Shown here: positions 9,972 through 17,491 of the stretch, one piece after another
Layout of the letters: every line of letters starts with the position of its first letter
Numbering within the stretch: the first letter of the stretch is position 1
Assembly (NCBI GenBank): GCA_017646335.1
Contig: JAGCMT010000111.1
Span: 1 to 58,005, forward strand
Direction: 5' to 3'
DNA: 58,005 nucleotides
DNA from: Burkholderiaceae bacterium
Lineage (GTDB): Bacteria > Pseudomonadota > Gammaproteobacteria > Burkholderiales > Burkholderiaceae_F
The notes under the pieces: model-generated
The model's database searches: none
Told to the model about the DNA's origin: nothing
The model's input: the letters and a program-made list of their open reading frames with translations, nothing else
Program-made: the position numbers and the translations under genes

Positions 9972-11156
9972 TTATCCCATGTATTTTTCAACGACGCGAG
10001 CAAAAACGCTGGCACCCAAGGTGAGTGAATCGTCATTGAAATCGTAAGAGGCATTGTGCAATGCACAAGGACCTTGACCATGACCGCTCGGGCGATGCTC
10101 ACCCTTGCCGTTGCCGACAAAGAAGAAGGCACCGGGGCAACGTTCCAAATACTTGGAGAAGTCTTCGGCCGGCATAACAGGCTCTTGATCGTGCAAAACG
10201 TCCGGTCCGTAAAGTTCGGTGGCGGCTTCGGCCACCATGTCCACGCAGGCTGGGTGATTCGTGACAGGCGGATTTTGATAAATAAAATGCAAGGTCGCCG
10301 TGGCACCGAAACCGGCTGCGACGGCTTGAGCGATTTTTTCCATTTCTTTATGAATCAATACCGTGACTTCATGCGAGAACGTACGGACGGTACCGACAAG
10401 CTTGGCGGTATTGGGCACGACGTTATAGGTCGTACCGGCAACGATTTGGCAAATGGAAAGCACGGCCGGATCAATCGGACGTTTGATTCGCGTCATAACC
10501 CCTTGGATGGCGTTATAGACTTGAACGGCTACGAAGACGGGATCAATCGAGAGATTGGGTAAGGCACCGTGCGAACCGCGACCTTGGATTTCGATCCAAA
10601 ACTCGTTGCCGCTAGCCATGATGGCTTGGCGGTTGATGCCGATTTTTTGATTCGGCGTTTCCGGCCAATTGTGGCAGCCAAAATAGTAGTCGGCAGGGAA
10701 TTTTTCCATTAAGCCGGCATCGATCATGCTGTCGGCACCTTGGCCGTTTTCTTCGGCGGGTTGGAAGACAAAATAGACCGTGCCGTTAAAGTTCTTGGTT
10801 TCTGCGAGGTAGCGAGCGGTCAGTAACAATGTCGTGATATGACCGTCGTGTCCACAAGCATGCATCACCCCTTTATTTTTTGAGGCGTATTCAAACTGAT
10901 TGGCTTCTTCGACGGCCAATGCATCCATGTCGGCACGCAATGCAACGGATTTTGAACCGTCACCATTTTTAAGAACACCCACTAAACCGGTGCCACCGAA
11001 ATGGCGATGCACTTCAATGCCCCAACTTTCTAAGTATTGAGCGATTTTTTCTGCCGTTTTAACTTCTTGGCCACTTAATTCGGGGTATTGGTGAAAATAG
11101 TGGCGAATAGATTTGAACTCTTCATGAAGCTCTGCGATACGGGCAATAGCAGGCAT
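9972..11156 (-). CDS. M20D-family amidohydrolase (N-acyl amino acid / hippurate hydrolase type)
   Basis: 394-residue cytosolic metallo-amidohydrolase of peptidase family M20, subfamily D. Diagnostic motifs: HQYPELSGQE near 22, the metal-binding ACGHDGH near 100-106, PAEENGQGA near 133-141 with the catalytic Glu, HNWPE, a GRGSHGA dimerisation-domain loop, and MPAEDFS near 334-340. Family members remove acyl groups from amino acids (hippurate, N-acetyl amino acids, indoleacetyl conjugates) or cleave similar amides. The substrate is not readable here. The start ATG 11156 has AGAGGA upstream on the minus strand. The downstream EamA exporter could handle a product, which is inference from adjacency only. 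Confidence 0.85.
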   Translation of the reverse strand: MPAIARIAELHEEFKSIRHYFHQYPELSGQEVKTAEKIAQYLESWGIEVHRHFGGTGLVGVLKNGDGSKSVALRADMDALAVEEANQFEYASKNKGVMHACGHDGHITTLLLTARYLAETKNFNGTVYFVFQPAEENGQGADSMIDAGLMEKFPADYYFGCHNWPETPNQKIGINRQAIMASGNEFWIEIQGRGSHGALPNLSIDPVFVAVQVYNAIQGVMTRIKRPIDPAVLSICQIVAGTTYNVVPNTAKLVGTVRTFSHEVTVLIHKEMEKIAQAVAAGFGATATLHFIYQNPPVTNHPACVDMVAEAATELYGPDVLHDQEPVMPAEDFSKYLERCPGAFFFVGNGKGEHRPSGHGQGPCALHNASYDFNDDSLTLGASVFARVVEKYMG

Positions 11157-11176
11157 TTTTTTTATCCTCTAACAAG

Positions 11177-11203
11177 GCAAAAGCCAACAAAAACTGTTGG
11201 CTT
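11177..11203 (-). terminator. Second hairpin downstream of hpf
   Basis: AAGCCAACA / TGTTGGCTT stem, followed on the minus strand by TTTT. It lies between the hpf terminator and the amidohydrolase start, so readthrough from hpf would meet a second stop signal. Confidence 0.6.
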
Positions 11204-11210
11204 GAAGAAA

Positions 11211-11240
11211 AGAACCCAACCGAATGCTCGGTTGGGTTCT
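11211..11240 (-). terminator. hpf terminator
   Basis: Perfect 13-bp stem AGAACCCAACCGA / TCGGTTGGGTTCT with a 4-nt loop, followed on the minus strand by TTTTCTT, 11 nt after the hpf stop. Confidence 0.85.
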
Positions 11241-11250
11241 GGGATCAGAA

Positions 11251-11556
11251 TCAGATACCACGCAACTTATCGTGAGCTTCTTTCACGTTACGACGCATCG
11301 TATCGAAAACTTCATTGATAGCGACCATCACGTCATTGTTGGTACGAGCGACCACCAAATCATGACCGGAGGCGACCAAAGTGACATGAACCGTAAAGGC
11401 GCCCATCGTTTGGTGACCTTCTTGCGTCACGGTAGCGTGGCAAGGACCCAATTGATGGTCAAATTTACGTAAGCCTTCAAGTTTTTCGGCGATAGCCTGT
11501 TCAACAGCTTCAGAACGATGAATACCATGGAATGTAACTTGTAATGCTTGTGCCAT
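11251..11556 (-). CDS. hpf: Ribosome hibernation promoting factor, short form
   Basis: 101-residue HPF/RaiA-family protein that binds the decoding region of idle 30S/70S ribosomes and shuts down translation under stress. The family's beta-alpha-beta-beta-beta-alpha pattern is visible: VTFHGIHRSEAVEQAIAEKL at the start, a beta sheet containing TVHVTLVASGHDLV, then the second helix with DVMVAINEVFDTMRRNVKEA. It is the short class without the C-terminal dimerisation domain. The start has GAGAGG six bases upstream. It is monocistronic, with two terminator hairpins behind it. Confidence 0.9.
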   Translation of the reverse strand: MAQALQVTFHGIHRSEAVEQAIAEKLEGLRKFDHQLGPCHATVTQEGHQTMGAFTVHVTLVASGHDLVVARTNNDVMVAINEVFDTMRRNVKEAHDKLRGI

Positions 11557-11834
11557 AAAAGCCTCTCTTTCTTGTTCTGATAATTCGTATTTGGAATGAA
11601 TTTCCTTCTACATAACTAAGTGTAGCGAAGTTGAAGTGTCAAAGTTATGGCTTTGCGCAAAGGTTTTGTAATTTCTAGGAAGGACCACTTAGTGCATCGA
11701 AAGCGGTTTGTAAGGGCTAAATTACGAAAAAAAGAAAAGAACTCCGCTATTTAAGGGCAAACTTTGGTAATATCGCGGTCTATTATTAATGACTTCATGT
11801 CAGATTAATCTAGTTACTCTAAGGAAAATTTTTC
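11557..11834. other. Divergent intergenic region between hpf and the Arg-rich gene
   Basis: AT-rich 278-bp gap between divergent genes that must hold both promoters. AAGGA at 11820-11824 is the ribosome site of the plus-strand gene. I see no repeat, RNA gene or convincing -35/-10 pair. Confidence 0.4.
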
Positions 11835-12485
11835 ATGCGTAAACCGTGGGAAGAAGCGGGCTCTCATCGTGAGTCTTTTGGTGGCGAACGTCGTCGTGAT
11901 CGCCGTGATGGTTTTGGCGAAGAACGTCGTGAAGGTCGTTTTGAACGCCGTGAAAACCGCTTTGGTTCCGATCGTTCCGATCGCTTTGAGCGCTCTGATC
12001 GTTTCGAACGTTCCGATCGTCGTGAAGGCGGCCGTTTCGGTGGTCCGCGCCGTGAAGGCGATCGTCGTGGCGCAGCCGGCGGTTTCAAGCGTCGTGATCG
12101 CTTCAATCAAGACGAAGGTATGTTTGGCGTTCGTTCCGGTCCGCGCGCTCGCATGGCCATGAGCAACCGTCGCGGCGGTAAGCGTGCTATCGACACGAAC
12201 CCGACGCGCAATGCTTTGGTGGCTTTGGATGCAGACGTGGCACGCGTGTTTGGTACGAGCGAAGCCGTGAACGAAGCTTTGCGTAAGGTGATCGCTTTGG
12301 CTCAAGTTTTGGGTCCGGTCCGTGGTGCAGAACCCGTGAAGGAAGAAGCTGCTGAAGAAGTGGCTGCCGAAGAAGCTGTCGTGGCTGAAGCCGCTCAAGA
12401 AGAAGTGGTTGCAGACGTTGTTGAAACGACGGACGACGAAGACGAAGAATGGTTCGACGTGGCTGCTGCTGAAGAGCAAAAGTAA
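11835..12485 (+). CDS. Low-complexity protein: Arg-rich N half, small helical core, acidic tail
   Basis: I do not recognise this 216-residue protein as a named family. Residues 11-117 are a disordered Arg/Gly/Asp/Phe region with RGG-like and FER-SDR repeats (SDRSDRFERSDRFERSDR at 45-62). Residues 118-160 look folded and helical (NALVALDADVARVFGTSEAV, then KVIALAQVLG). Residues 164-216 are an acidic Glu/Ala/Val tail ending in a DDEDEEWFD cluster. A basic RGG-like arm suggests RNA or ribosome binding, with the acidic tail possibly masking it. That is inference from composition. It is monocistronic, with its own terminator at 12511. Codon use matches the neighbours, so it is not a recent import or an artefact. 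Confidence 0.72.
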   Translation: MRKPWEEAGSHRESFGGERRRDRRDGFGEERREGRFERRENRFGSDRSDRFERSDRFERSDRREGGRFGGPRREGDRRGAAGGFKRRDRFNQDEGMFGVRSGPRARMAMSNRRGGKRAIDTNPTRNALVALDADVARVFGTSEAVNEALRKVIALAQVLGPVRGAEPVKEEAAEEVAAEEAVVAEAAQEEVVADVVETTDDEDEEWFDVAAAEEQK

Positions 12486-12510
12486 TCGTTGATCGATTTG
12501 ATCGAATCAC

Positions 12511-12555
12511 AAGGCGCTTTTAGTACATAATGCTAAAAGCGCCTATTTTGTTTTT
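12511..12555 (+). terminator. Terminator of the Arg-rich protein gene
   Basis: 12-bp stem AGGCGCTTTTAG / CTAAAAGCGCCT with a 9-nt loop, then ATTTTGTTTTT. It overlaps an upstream in-frame ATG (12530) of the next reading frame, which argues that the M61 gene starts downstream of it. Confidence 0.85.
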
Positions 12556-12568
12556 GGAGACATCGCAA

Positions 12569-14332
12569 ATGACCATTGCCTACGCAGTCGAATTGGCCGA
12601 GCCGCAAGCCCATATTTATCGAGTGACCGTTACGGTTCCGACCCCGTTGGAGGAACAGCAAGTCTTTTCTTTACCGACGTGGGTTCCGGGAAGTTATATG
12701 GTGCGGGATATGGCAGGGCATATTGTCAGCATGAAGGCCGTCGGTGACGACGTGCTTTTGCCCGTTGCCAAAATCGATAAATCCACATGGCGAGTCTCTA
12801 CCCGTGGTTTAAGCGGCGAATTGACGATGGTCTATGAGGTTTTTGCTCAAGATCCTTCCGTGCGTCTGGCCTATTTGGATAACGAGCGCGCATTCTTTAA
12901 TCCGTCGAGTCTTTTACTTTGTCCGTTGGGTTTTGAAAAGGAGCCCGTGACGCTCGATTTGATTAACAATGGTGCGTCCGCTTATAAGGGTTGGCAGGTG
13001 GCTACCGGTTTGAAGCGCGATAAGTCGACGAAACGATGGCGATTCGGTCGGTACCTGGCCGACAGCTATGAGTCGTTGATCGATTGCCCGGTGGAAATGG
13101 GAAACTTCAAGACACTGACGTTCAAAGCCCACGGCGTTCGTCACGATATCGTGTTATCGGGTCACGTGCCGATGTTTGATGAAGAACGTTTGGTCGCCGA
13201 TGTCAAAGCCGCTTGTGAGCACACGATCGAACTTTTTGATCCTGAAGGCAAAAAGGCCCCCTTTAAGGATTACACCTTCTTTTTGAATTTGACGGCTTCG
13301 AGCTACGGTGGGCTTGAACACGCCAATAGCACCGCACTGATTGCGTCTTTCTACGATTTGCCGGTCACGACGACGCCAAAGGATGACAAGGGGTATCAGT
13401 CGCTTTTAACGCTCTTTACACATGAATATTTCCATGCATGGTGGGTCAAGCGTGTGAAGCCGGCCATGTTCGTGCCGTACGATTTGAGCCGAGAAACCTA
13501 CACGACTCTTTTGTGGGTCTTTGAAGGTTTTACGAGTTTTTATGACGAAAAAATCGTTCATGAGGCCGGCGTGGTTCCGACGAGTGCTTACGCTCGCGCC
13601 TTGGGCGAGGCAATGACTCAACATCTGTCTTGCACGGGTCGCCTGCGTCAAACGTTGGCCGAGAGCTCTTTTGACGCATGGATTAAATACTATAAACCCG
13701 ACGGTAATCGTCCCAATGCCGTGGTGAGCTATTACGTCAAGGGTGGCTTGGTGGCGATGGCGCTTGATAGTCAAATTCGTCGTATGACGAAAAATGAGCG
13801 CTCCTTGGATGATGTTCTGCGTTATGCCTATTCACAATACGTTGAAGCTGGCACGGACTACGCCGGGTTGGATGAAGACTTTATCGCCGACTTGATTTGG
13901 GAAGCCACGGGCGTTGACGTGACCGAACAGCTACAGGCATGGGTATACGGTTGCCAAGAGCCCGACTATGAGCAAGTGCTCAAGTCCATGGGATTTACGA
14001 TGAAGTCCGAAGCGTTGCCGATGATTCGATCTCGTTTGGGTGTCAGCGTTCGTTCCGAGGGGCAAGAGGTCATCGTGACGCAAGTTTTTGACGGTACGGC
14101 TGCGCAAGCGGCGGGTTTGGCCGCTGGCGATCGCTTGGTTGCCTTGGATAATGTTCGAGTGGACTCGGCACAACTGGAAAAGATGTTGGCTCGAGTGCCC
14201 GAGGATGAACCGGTGAGTTTATATATTTTCCGCGACAACATTCTTTTACCTTTGGTGGTGACCATGGGTTCGGCTCGTAAGGATAAAGTCATTGTTCAAG
14301 CTAAAAAGCTGGTAGCTAAGAAAGGTCGTTGA
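12569..14332 (+). CDS. M61-family metallopeptidase with PDZ domain
   Basis: 587-residue peptidase of family M61 (glycyl-aminopeptidase type). An N-terminal beta-rich domain contains the family signature LPTWVPGSYMVRDMAGH. The catalytic part has the zinc motif HEYFH near 285-289, with the third ligand Glu in VFEGFTSFYDE near 319. The C-terminal ~100 residues form a PDZ domain (TAAQAAGLAAGDRLVALDN). No signal peptide is visible, so it is probably cytosolic. I chose ATG 12569 (GGAGA eight bases upstream) over ATG 12530, which sits inside the preceding terminator. The stop overlaps the start of the next gene (TGATG), so the two are translationally coupled. Confidence 0.88.
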   Translation: MTIAYAVELAEPQAHIYRVTVTVPTPLEEQQVFSLPTWVPGSYMVRDMAGHIVSMKAVGDDVLLPVAKIDKSTWRVSTRGLSGELTMVYEVFAQDPSVRLAYLDNERAFFNPSSLLLCPLGFEKEPVTLDLINNGASAYKGWQVATGLKRDKSTKRWRFGRYLADSYESLIDCPVEMGNFKTLTFKAHGVRHDIVLSGHVPMFDEERLVADVKAACEHTIELFDPEGKKAPFKDYTFFLNLTASSYGGLEHANSTALIASFYDLPVTTTPKDDKGYQSLLTLFTHEYFHAWWVKRVKPAMFVPYDLSRETYTTLLWVFEGFTSFYDEKIVHEAGVVPTSAYARALGEAMTQHLSCTGRLRQTLAESSFDAWIKYYKPDGNRPNAVVSYYVKGGLVAMALDSQIRRMTKNERSLDDVLRYAYSQYVEAGTDYAGLDEDFIADLIWEATGVDVTEQLQAWVYGCQEPDYEQVLKSMGFTMKSEALPMIRSRLGVSVRSEGQEVIVTQVFDGTAAQAAGLAAGDRLVALDNVRVDSAQLEKMLARVPEDEPVSLYIFRDNILLPLVVTMGSARKDKVIVQAKKLVAKKGR

Positions 14333-15402
14333 TGGGGAAGTTGAAAAAACGTGTCATCATTTTGATTGCGGCACATCTTATTGGTTTGGGCGGCTTTCGT
14401 TATTGGCAAGCGAATAATTATGAATTTTTCCCGCCGACAGCTGAAGAGAAAATGGCAGCGTTGGGCGAGGCTCATTGGGGCGTGGTGCGTGTGCCGGTTG
14501 CCAATCTCAATGCCGAGAATCGTTTTTCCGCTAGCGTGGTGACGCAAGCGTTGATGGGTATGCCCGTCCGTTTGCTGCACAAGGACGGTTGGTATGAAGT
14601 CCAATTGCCTGACGGTTACACGGGATGGTTACACGGTTCGCAATTCGTACGCATGACAGCCGGGGAGCTCGGTGCGTGGAACGCTCGCGAAAAATTGATT
14701 GTGACAGCGATGAGTGCTCCCGTCGTCTCAACGAGTGATGATCAAGTGGTGGTGTCATTGACCATGGGAGCTCATGTGGCTTTGGTCAACGTGGCCGATG
14801 AGGGATATGTCGTTGCCTTGCCTGATGGTCGTGAAGGTCTGGTCGCTAAGGAAGCGGTTGCTGAACTCAAAGTCCACCAAGAGGTCGAGCGAGTACGTCG
14901 ATTGCAACCGGGTTTCGGAATGGCTTTACAAGCGACGGCGCAAGAGCTTTTGGGTCAGAGTTACCAATGGGGCGGAACCAGTGCTCAGGCAATGGATTGC
15001 TCCGGTTTTGTGAAAACCGTCTATTGGATGCATGACATGATTTTGCCACGTGATGCCGGTCAACAAGCGTATATCGGTGAGCGCTTTTATTCGGTCGCGC
15101 AAGCCCAACCCGGCGATTTGCATTTCTTCGGCTCGGTCGGCAAGAACTATCGTGCGCGAGTCAGTCACGTGGGTTTATCAACGGGCGCCGGTCGATTTAT
15201 TCATGCCCTAGGCGATGTGCATCGAGCCAGTTTAAATGCCGAGGACGCAACGTACGATGCTTATGAAAAACGTCGCTATTTGTGGTCGGTTCGATTGCGC
15301 ACGGAAAAGTTTGATGAGGCTTGTTGGCAAACAACCAAAGACAACGGCTTTTATCAAACTCCTCCACGACCGCTAATTGAGTGTCGTTTAAGTAAGTCGT
15401 AA
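14332..15402 (+). CDS. SH3 / NlpC-P60 cell-wall hydrolase
   Basis: 356-residue exported or membrane-anchored peptidase that should cut the gamma-D-Glu-diaminopimelate bond of peptide fragments. It has an N-terminal membrane anchor or uncleaved signal (about 6-22) and two SH3-like segments (about 45-105 and 115-180). The NlpC/P60 domain (about 205-330) has catalytic Cys223 in MDCSGF and His279 in SHVGL. The plan resembles the YkfC-type murein-peptide hydrolases. The ATG overlaps the stop of the M61 gene, and AAAGG lies six bases upstream. Coupling to an M61 peptidase suggests joint peptide or murein recycling, which is inference. Confidence 0.85.
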   Translation: MGKLKKRVIILIAAHLIGLGGFRYWQANNYEFFPPTAEEKMAALGEAHWGVVRVPVANLNAENRFSASVVTQALMGMPVRLLHKDGWYEVQLPDGYTGWLHGSQFVRMTAGELGAWNAREKLIVTAMSAPVVSTSDDQVVVSLTMGAHVALVNVADEGYVVALPDGREGLVAKEAVAELKVHQEVERVRRLQPGFGMALQATAQELLGQSYQWGGTSAQAMDCSGFVKTVYWMHDMILPRDAGQQAYIGERFYSVAQAQPGDLHFFGSVGKNYRARVSHVGLSTGAGRFIHALGDVHRASLNAEDATYDAYEKRRYLWSVRLRTEKFDEACWQTTKDNGFYQTPPRPLIECRLSKS

Positions 15403-15437
15403 AAAATAATGGAGATCGCAGGATCTCCATTATTTTT
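15402..15437. terminator. Bidirectional terminator
   Basis: Perfect stem AAATAATGGAGATC / GATCTCCATTATTT around GCAG, with A and T runs on both sides. It serves the NlpC/P60 gene and the convergent thioredoxin gene. Confidence 0.88.
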
Positions 15438-15465
15438 GCTTGGAAAAGTGAATTGATTGATCGCC

Positions 15466-15783
15466 TTAGACGGCCAAGCACTGATCGATGAAGGCTTTCA
15501 AAGCGCTCGGCGTTTGGACTTCAACAATTCGGTCGATCTCTTTGCCGTTTCGGTAGAAAATCATTGTCGGAATATGAGCAACCTCATACTTCGGTCGGAG
15601 CGTTTCGTCTTCATCAACATTGATATGGGTGAAATACACATCCGTGTAAACGTCAGAGAACTTCGCATAAAACGGCGCGGCTCGACGACAATCGATACAC
15701 CAATCGGCACCAAAATTGAGGATGACTAACGGGCGATTTTCGAGGACTTCGGCAATCTGATCGGGTTTGATTTCATGAACCAT
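15466..15783 (-). CDS. Thioredoxin-family protein with WCIDC active site
   Basis: 105-residue cytosolic thioredoxin fold. The redox motif is Cys29-Ile-Asp-Cys32 in FGADWCIDCRR, not the usual WCGPC. The cis-Pro segment HIPTMIFYRNG and the closing helix are present. Replacement of Gly-Pro by Ile-Asp should change redox potential and partner choice, so it may not be the main thioredoxin. The start has AAGGAG upstream on the minus strand. It is monocistronic, convergent with the NlpC/P60 gene and divergent from rplM. Confidence 0.85.
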   Translation of the reverse strand: MVHEIKPDQIAEVLENRPLVILNFGADWCIDCRRAAPFYAKFSDVYTDVYFTHINVDEDETLRPKYEVAHIPTMIFYRNGKEIDRIVEVQTPSALKAFIDQCLAV

Positions 15784-16124
15784 CGGAGTTCTCCTTTGCC
15801 TTGTAGTTGTGTATTTAGAGTTATTGTACAGCGAGCAAGGGGGTGATGTCGTGGTTGGAAAAGGGCAAATTCGATCGTGAAACAGGCCTTTTCGAAGGAG
15901 ATGAAAAAAGGTTGTGTTTTTATTAACTTAGAGGTTGTTTTTCGGTTTTTTTTTATGTAAAATGCCCGTTCCCGTTATGGCGACCTGTTTTCTCTGTCGG
16001 GTTCTGTCATAAATGAGGAACGAATTTTTCGGACCCTGTCGCTGGTGCTTGCGGCCTAAGCGGCATTCCACACAAACGTACAACCCTTTGATTTTTGTGC
16101 GTTTTAATTAATAGGTGAATTTAC
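15784..16124 (+). other. Intergenic region and long rplM leader
   Basis: 341-bp gap between the divergent thioredoxin and rplM genes. It holds a good promoter at 15935-15963 and then about 155 nt of untranslated leader. The leader has short complementary pieces (CGAC 15981 with GTCG 15996; a later GCTT...AAGC pair), so it may be structured. No RNA family is recognised. Confidence 0.5.
15935..15963 (+). promoter_or_regulatory. rplM-rpsI promoter
   Basis: TTGTTT and TAAAAT are separated by exactly 17 bp, about 160 bp upstream of rplM. Confidence 0.65.
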
Positions 16125-16553
16125 ATGAAGACCTTCTCGGCTAAGCCGCTCGAAGTTTCTCGCGAATGGTACGTTGTTGACGCTACCGACATGATCGTTG
16201 GTCGTCTCGCTACTGAAATCGCTCTCCGCCTCCGCGGTAAGCACAAGCCTGAATTTACGCCGCACGTTGATACGGGCGACTACATCGTCGTCATCAACGC
16301 TTCCAAGATGAAGATGAGCGGTAACAAGGCTCTCGACAAGCGTTATTTCCGTCACACGGGTTACCCTGGTGGCATCATCGAAACGACGTTTGGCAAGATG
16401 CAAGAACGTTTCCCGGGTCGCGCCCTTGAAATCGCTGTTAAGGGTATGCTCCCGAAGGGCCCGTTGGGTTACGCAATGATCAAGAAGTTGAAGATCTATG
16501 CTGATGATCAACATCCGCATACGGCTCAACAACCCAAGAACCTCGACATCTAA
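16125..16553 (+). CDS. rplM: 50S ribosomal protein L13
   Basis: 142-residue L13, an early-assembly protein of the large subunit that binds 23S rRNA. The full family length is present: MKTFSAKP start, [27 protein letters not shown] and the [18 protein letters not shown] segment. It is first gene of a two-gene operon with rpsI 16 bp downstream, the order seen across proteobacteria. A strong promoter and long leader precede it; in E. coli this operon is autogenously regulated, which is possible but not shown here. Confidence 0.97.
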   Translation: MKTFSAKPLEVSREWYVVDATDMIVGRLATEIALRLRGKHKPEFTPHVDTGDYIVVINASKMKMSGNKALDKRYFRHTGYPGGIIETTFGKMQERFPGRALEIAVKGMLPKGPLGYAMIKKLKIYADDQHPHTAQQPKNLDI

Positions 16554-16569
16554 TTAATAAGGATTCGGC

Positions 16570-16962
16570 ATGATCGGCAATTACAATTACGGCACTGGCC
16601 GTCGCAAGAGCTCCGTGGCCCGCGTCTTTATTAAGCGTGGCTCTGGTAAGATCGTCATCAACGGTCGTCCGTTGAACCAATACTTCCACCGTGAAACGGG
16701 TGTGATGGTTGTTATGCAACCGTTGCAACTCACGGACAACGTTGAAACGTTTGACGTGATGGTTAACGTCCGTGGCGGCGGTGAAACGGGTCAAGCTGGT
16801 GCAGTGCGCCACGGTATCACCCGTGCTTTGATCGACTACGATAACGGCTTGAAGGCTCAACTCTCTGCAGCTGGTTTCGTGACGCGTGACGCTCGCGAAG
16901 TCGAACGTAAGAAGGTTGGTTTGCGCAAGGCACGTCGTCGTAAGCAATTCTCCAAGCGTTAA
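16570..16962 (+). CDS. rpsI: 30S ribosomal protein S9
   Basis: 130-residue S9 of the small-subunit head, whose C-terminal tail reaches the P-site tRNA. It has the typical start ([20 protein letters not shown]), the [19 protein letters not shown] core and the basic tail [11 protein letters not shown] ending in Lys-Arg. AAGGA precedes the ATG. It is translated with rplM and followed by a strong terminator. Confidence 0.97.
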   Translation: MIGNYNYGTGRRKSSVARVFIKRGSGKIVINGRPLNQYFHRETGVMVVMQPLQLTDNVETFDVMVNVRGGGETGQAGAVRHGITRALIDYDNGLKAQLSAAGFVTRDAREVERKKVGLRKARRRKQFSKR

Positions 16963-16997
16963 TACGCTTCTCGAGAGTTCTTCGAGATCAATCTCAG

Positions 16998-17030
16998 CAA
17001 AAGCTCCTCAATTTTGGGGAGCTTTTGTTT
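16998..17030 (+). terminator. rplM-rpsI terminator
   Basis: 12-bp stem CAAAAGCTCCTC / GGGGAGCTTTTG with a short loop and TTTT. Confidence 0.88.
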
Positions 17031-17118
17031 TGCCTGCTCGATTTACACTTTTGACACTTTTTGTCGCATAAAACTCGTATAATCCATTGTCTAACTCTTA
17101 GGGTAGGAAGGAAAAAAC

Positions 17119-17475
17119 ATGGACGAGAATCAAACCAATTTGGCTCCGGAACCGATTCGCTTCACCGATGCGGCCGTTGAAAAAGTCAAGACGCTCATCG
17201 AAGAAGAAGGCAACGATCAATTGAAGTTGCGCGTGTTCGTGCAAGGTGGTGGTTGCTCCGGTTTCCAATACGGTTTCTCTTTCGATGAAAAGGAAAACGA
17301 AGACGATGCAAAGATGGTCAAGGACGGTGTGACGCTTTTGATCGATGCATTGAGCTATCAATACTTGGTCGGTGCCGAAATCGATTTCAAGGAAGATTTA
17401 ACGGGCGCACAATTCGTCATTCGTAACCCGAATGCCGTGACGACGTGCGGTTGCGGTTCGTCTTTCTCGGTTTAA
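17119..17475 (+). CDS. erpA: Iron-sulfur cluster insertion protein ErpA
   Basis: 118-residue A-type Fe-S carrier that delivers clusters to apoproteins, including isoprenoid-synthesis enzymes. The three cluster ligands are in place: Cys46 in [10 protein letters not shown], and Cys110 and Cys112 in TCGCGSSF. The N-terminal extension and length fit ErpA better than IscA. AGGAAGGA precedes the ATG. It lies between rpsI and anmK, a common betaproteobacterial position. Leucine codons are mostly TTG (six of nine) with no CTG. Confidence 0.93.
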   Translation: MDENQTNLAPEPIRFTDAAVEKVKTLIEEEGNDQLKLRVFVQGGGCSGFQYGFSFDEKENEDDAKMVKDGVTLLIDALSYQYLVGAEIDFKEDLTGAQFVIRNPNAVTTCGCGSSFSV

Positions 17476-17491
17476 TCGAGACGAAAACGAA

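Noticed and set aside
12530-12568. Longer start for the M61 peptidase
   Set aside because: The ATG at 12530 is inside the terminator of the preceding gene; ATG 12569 has a proper ribosome site.
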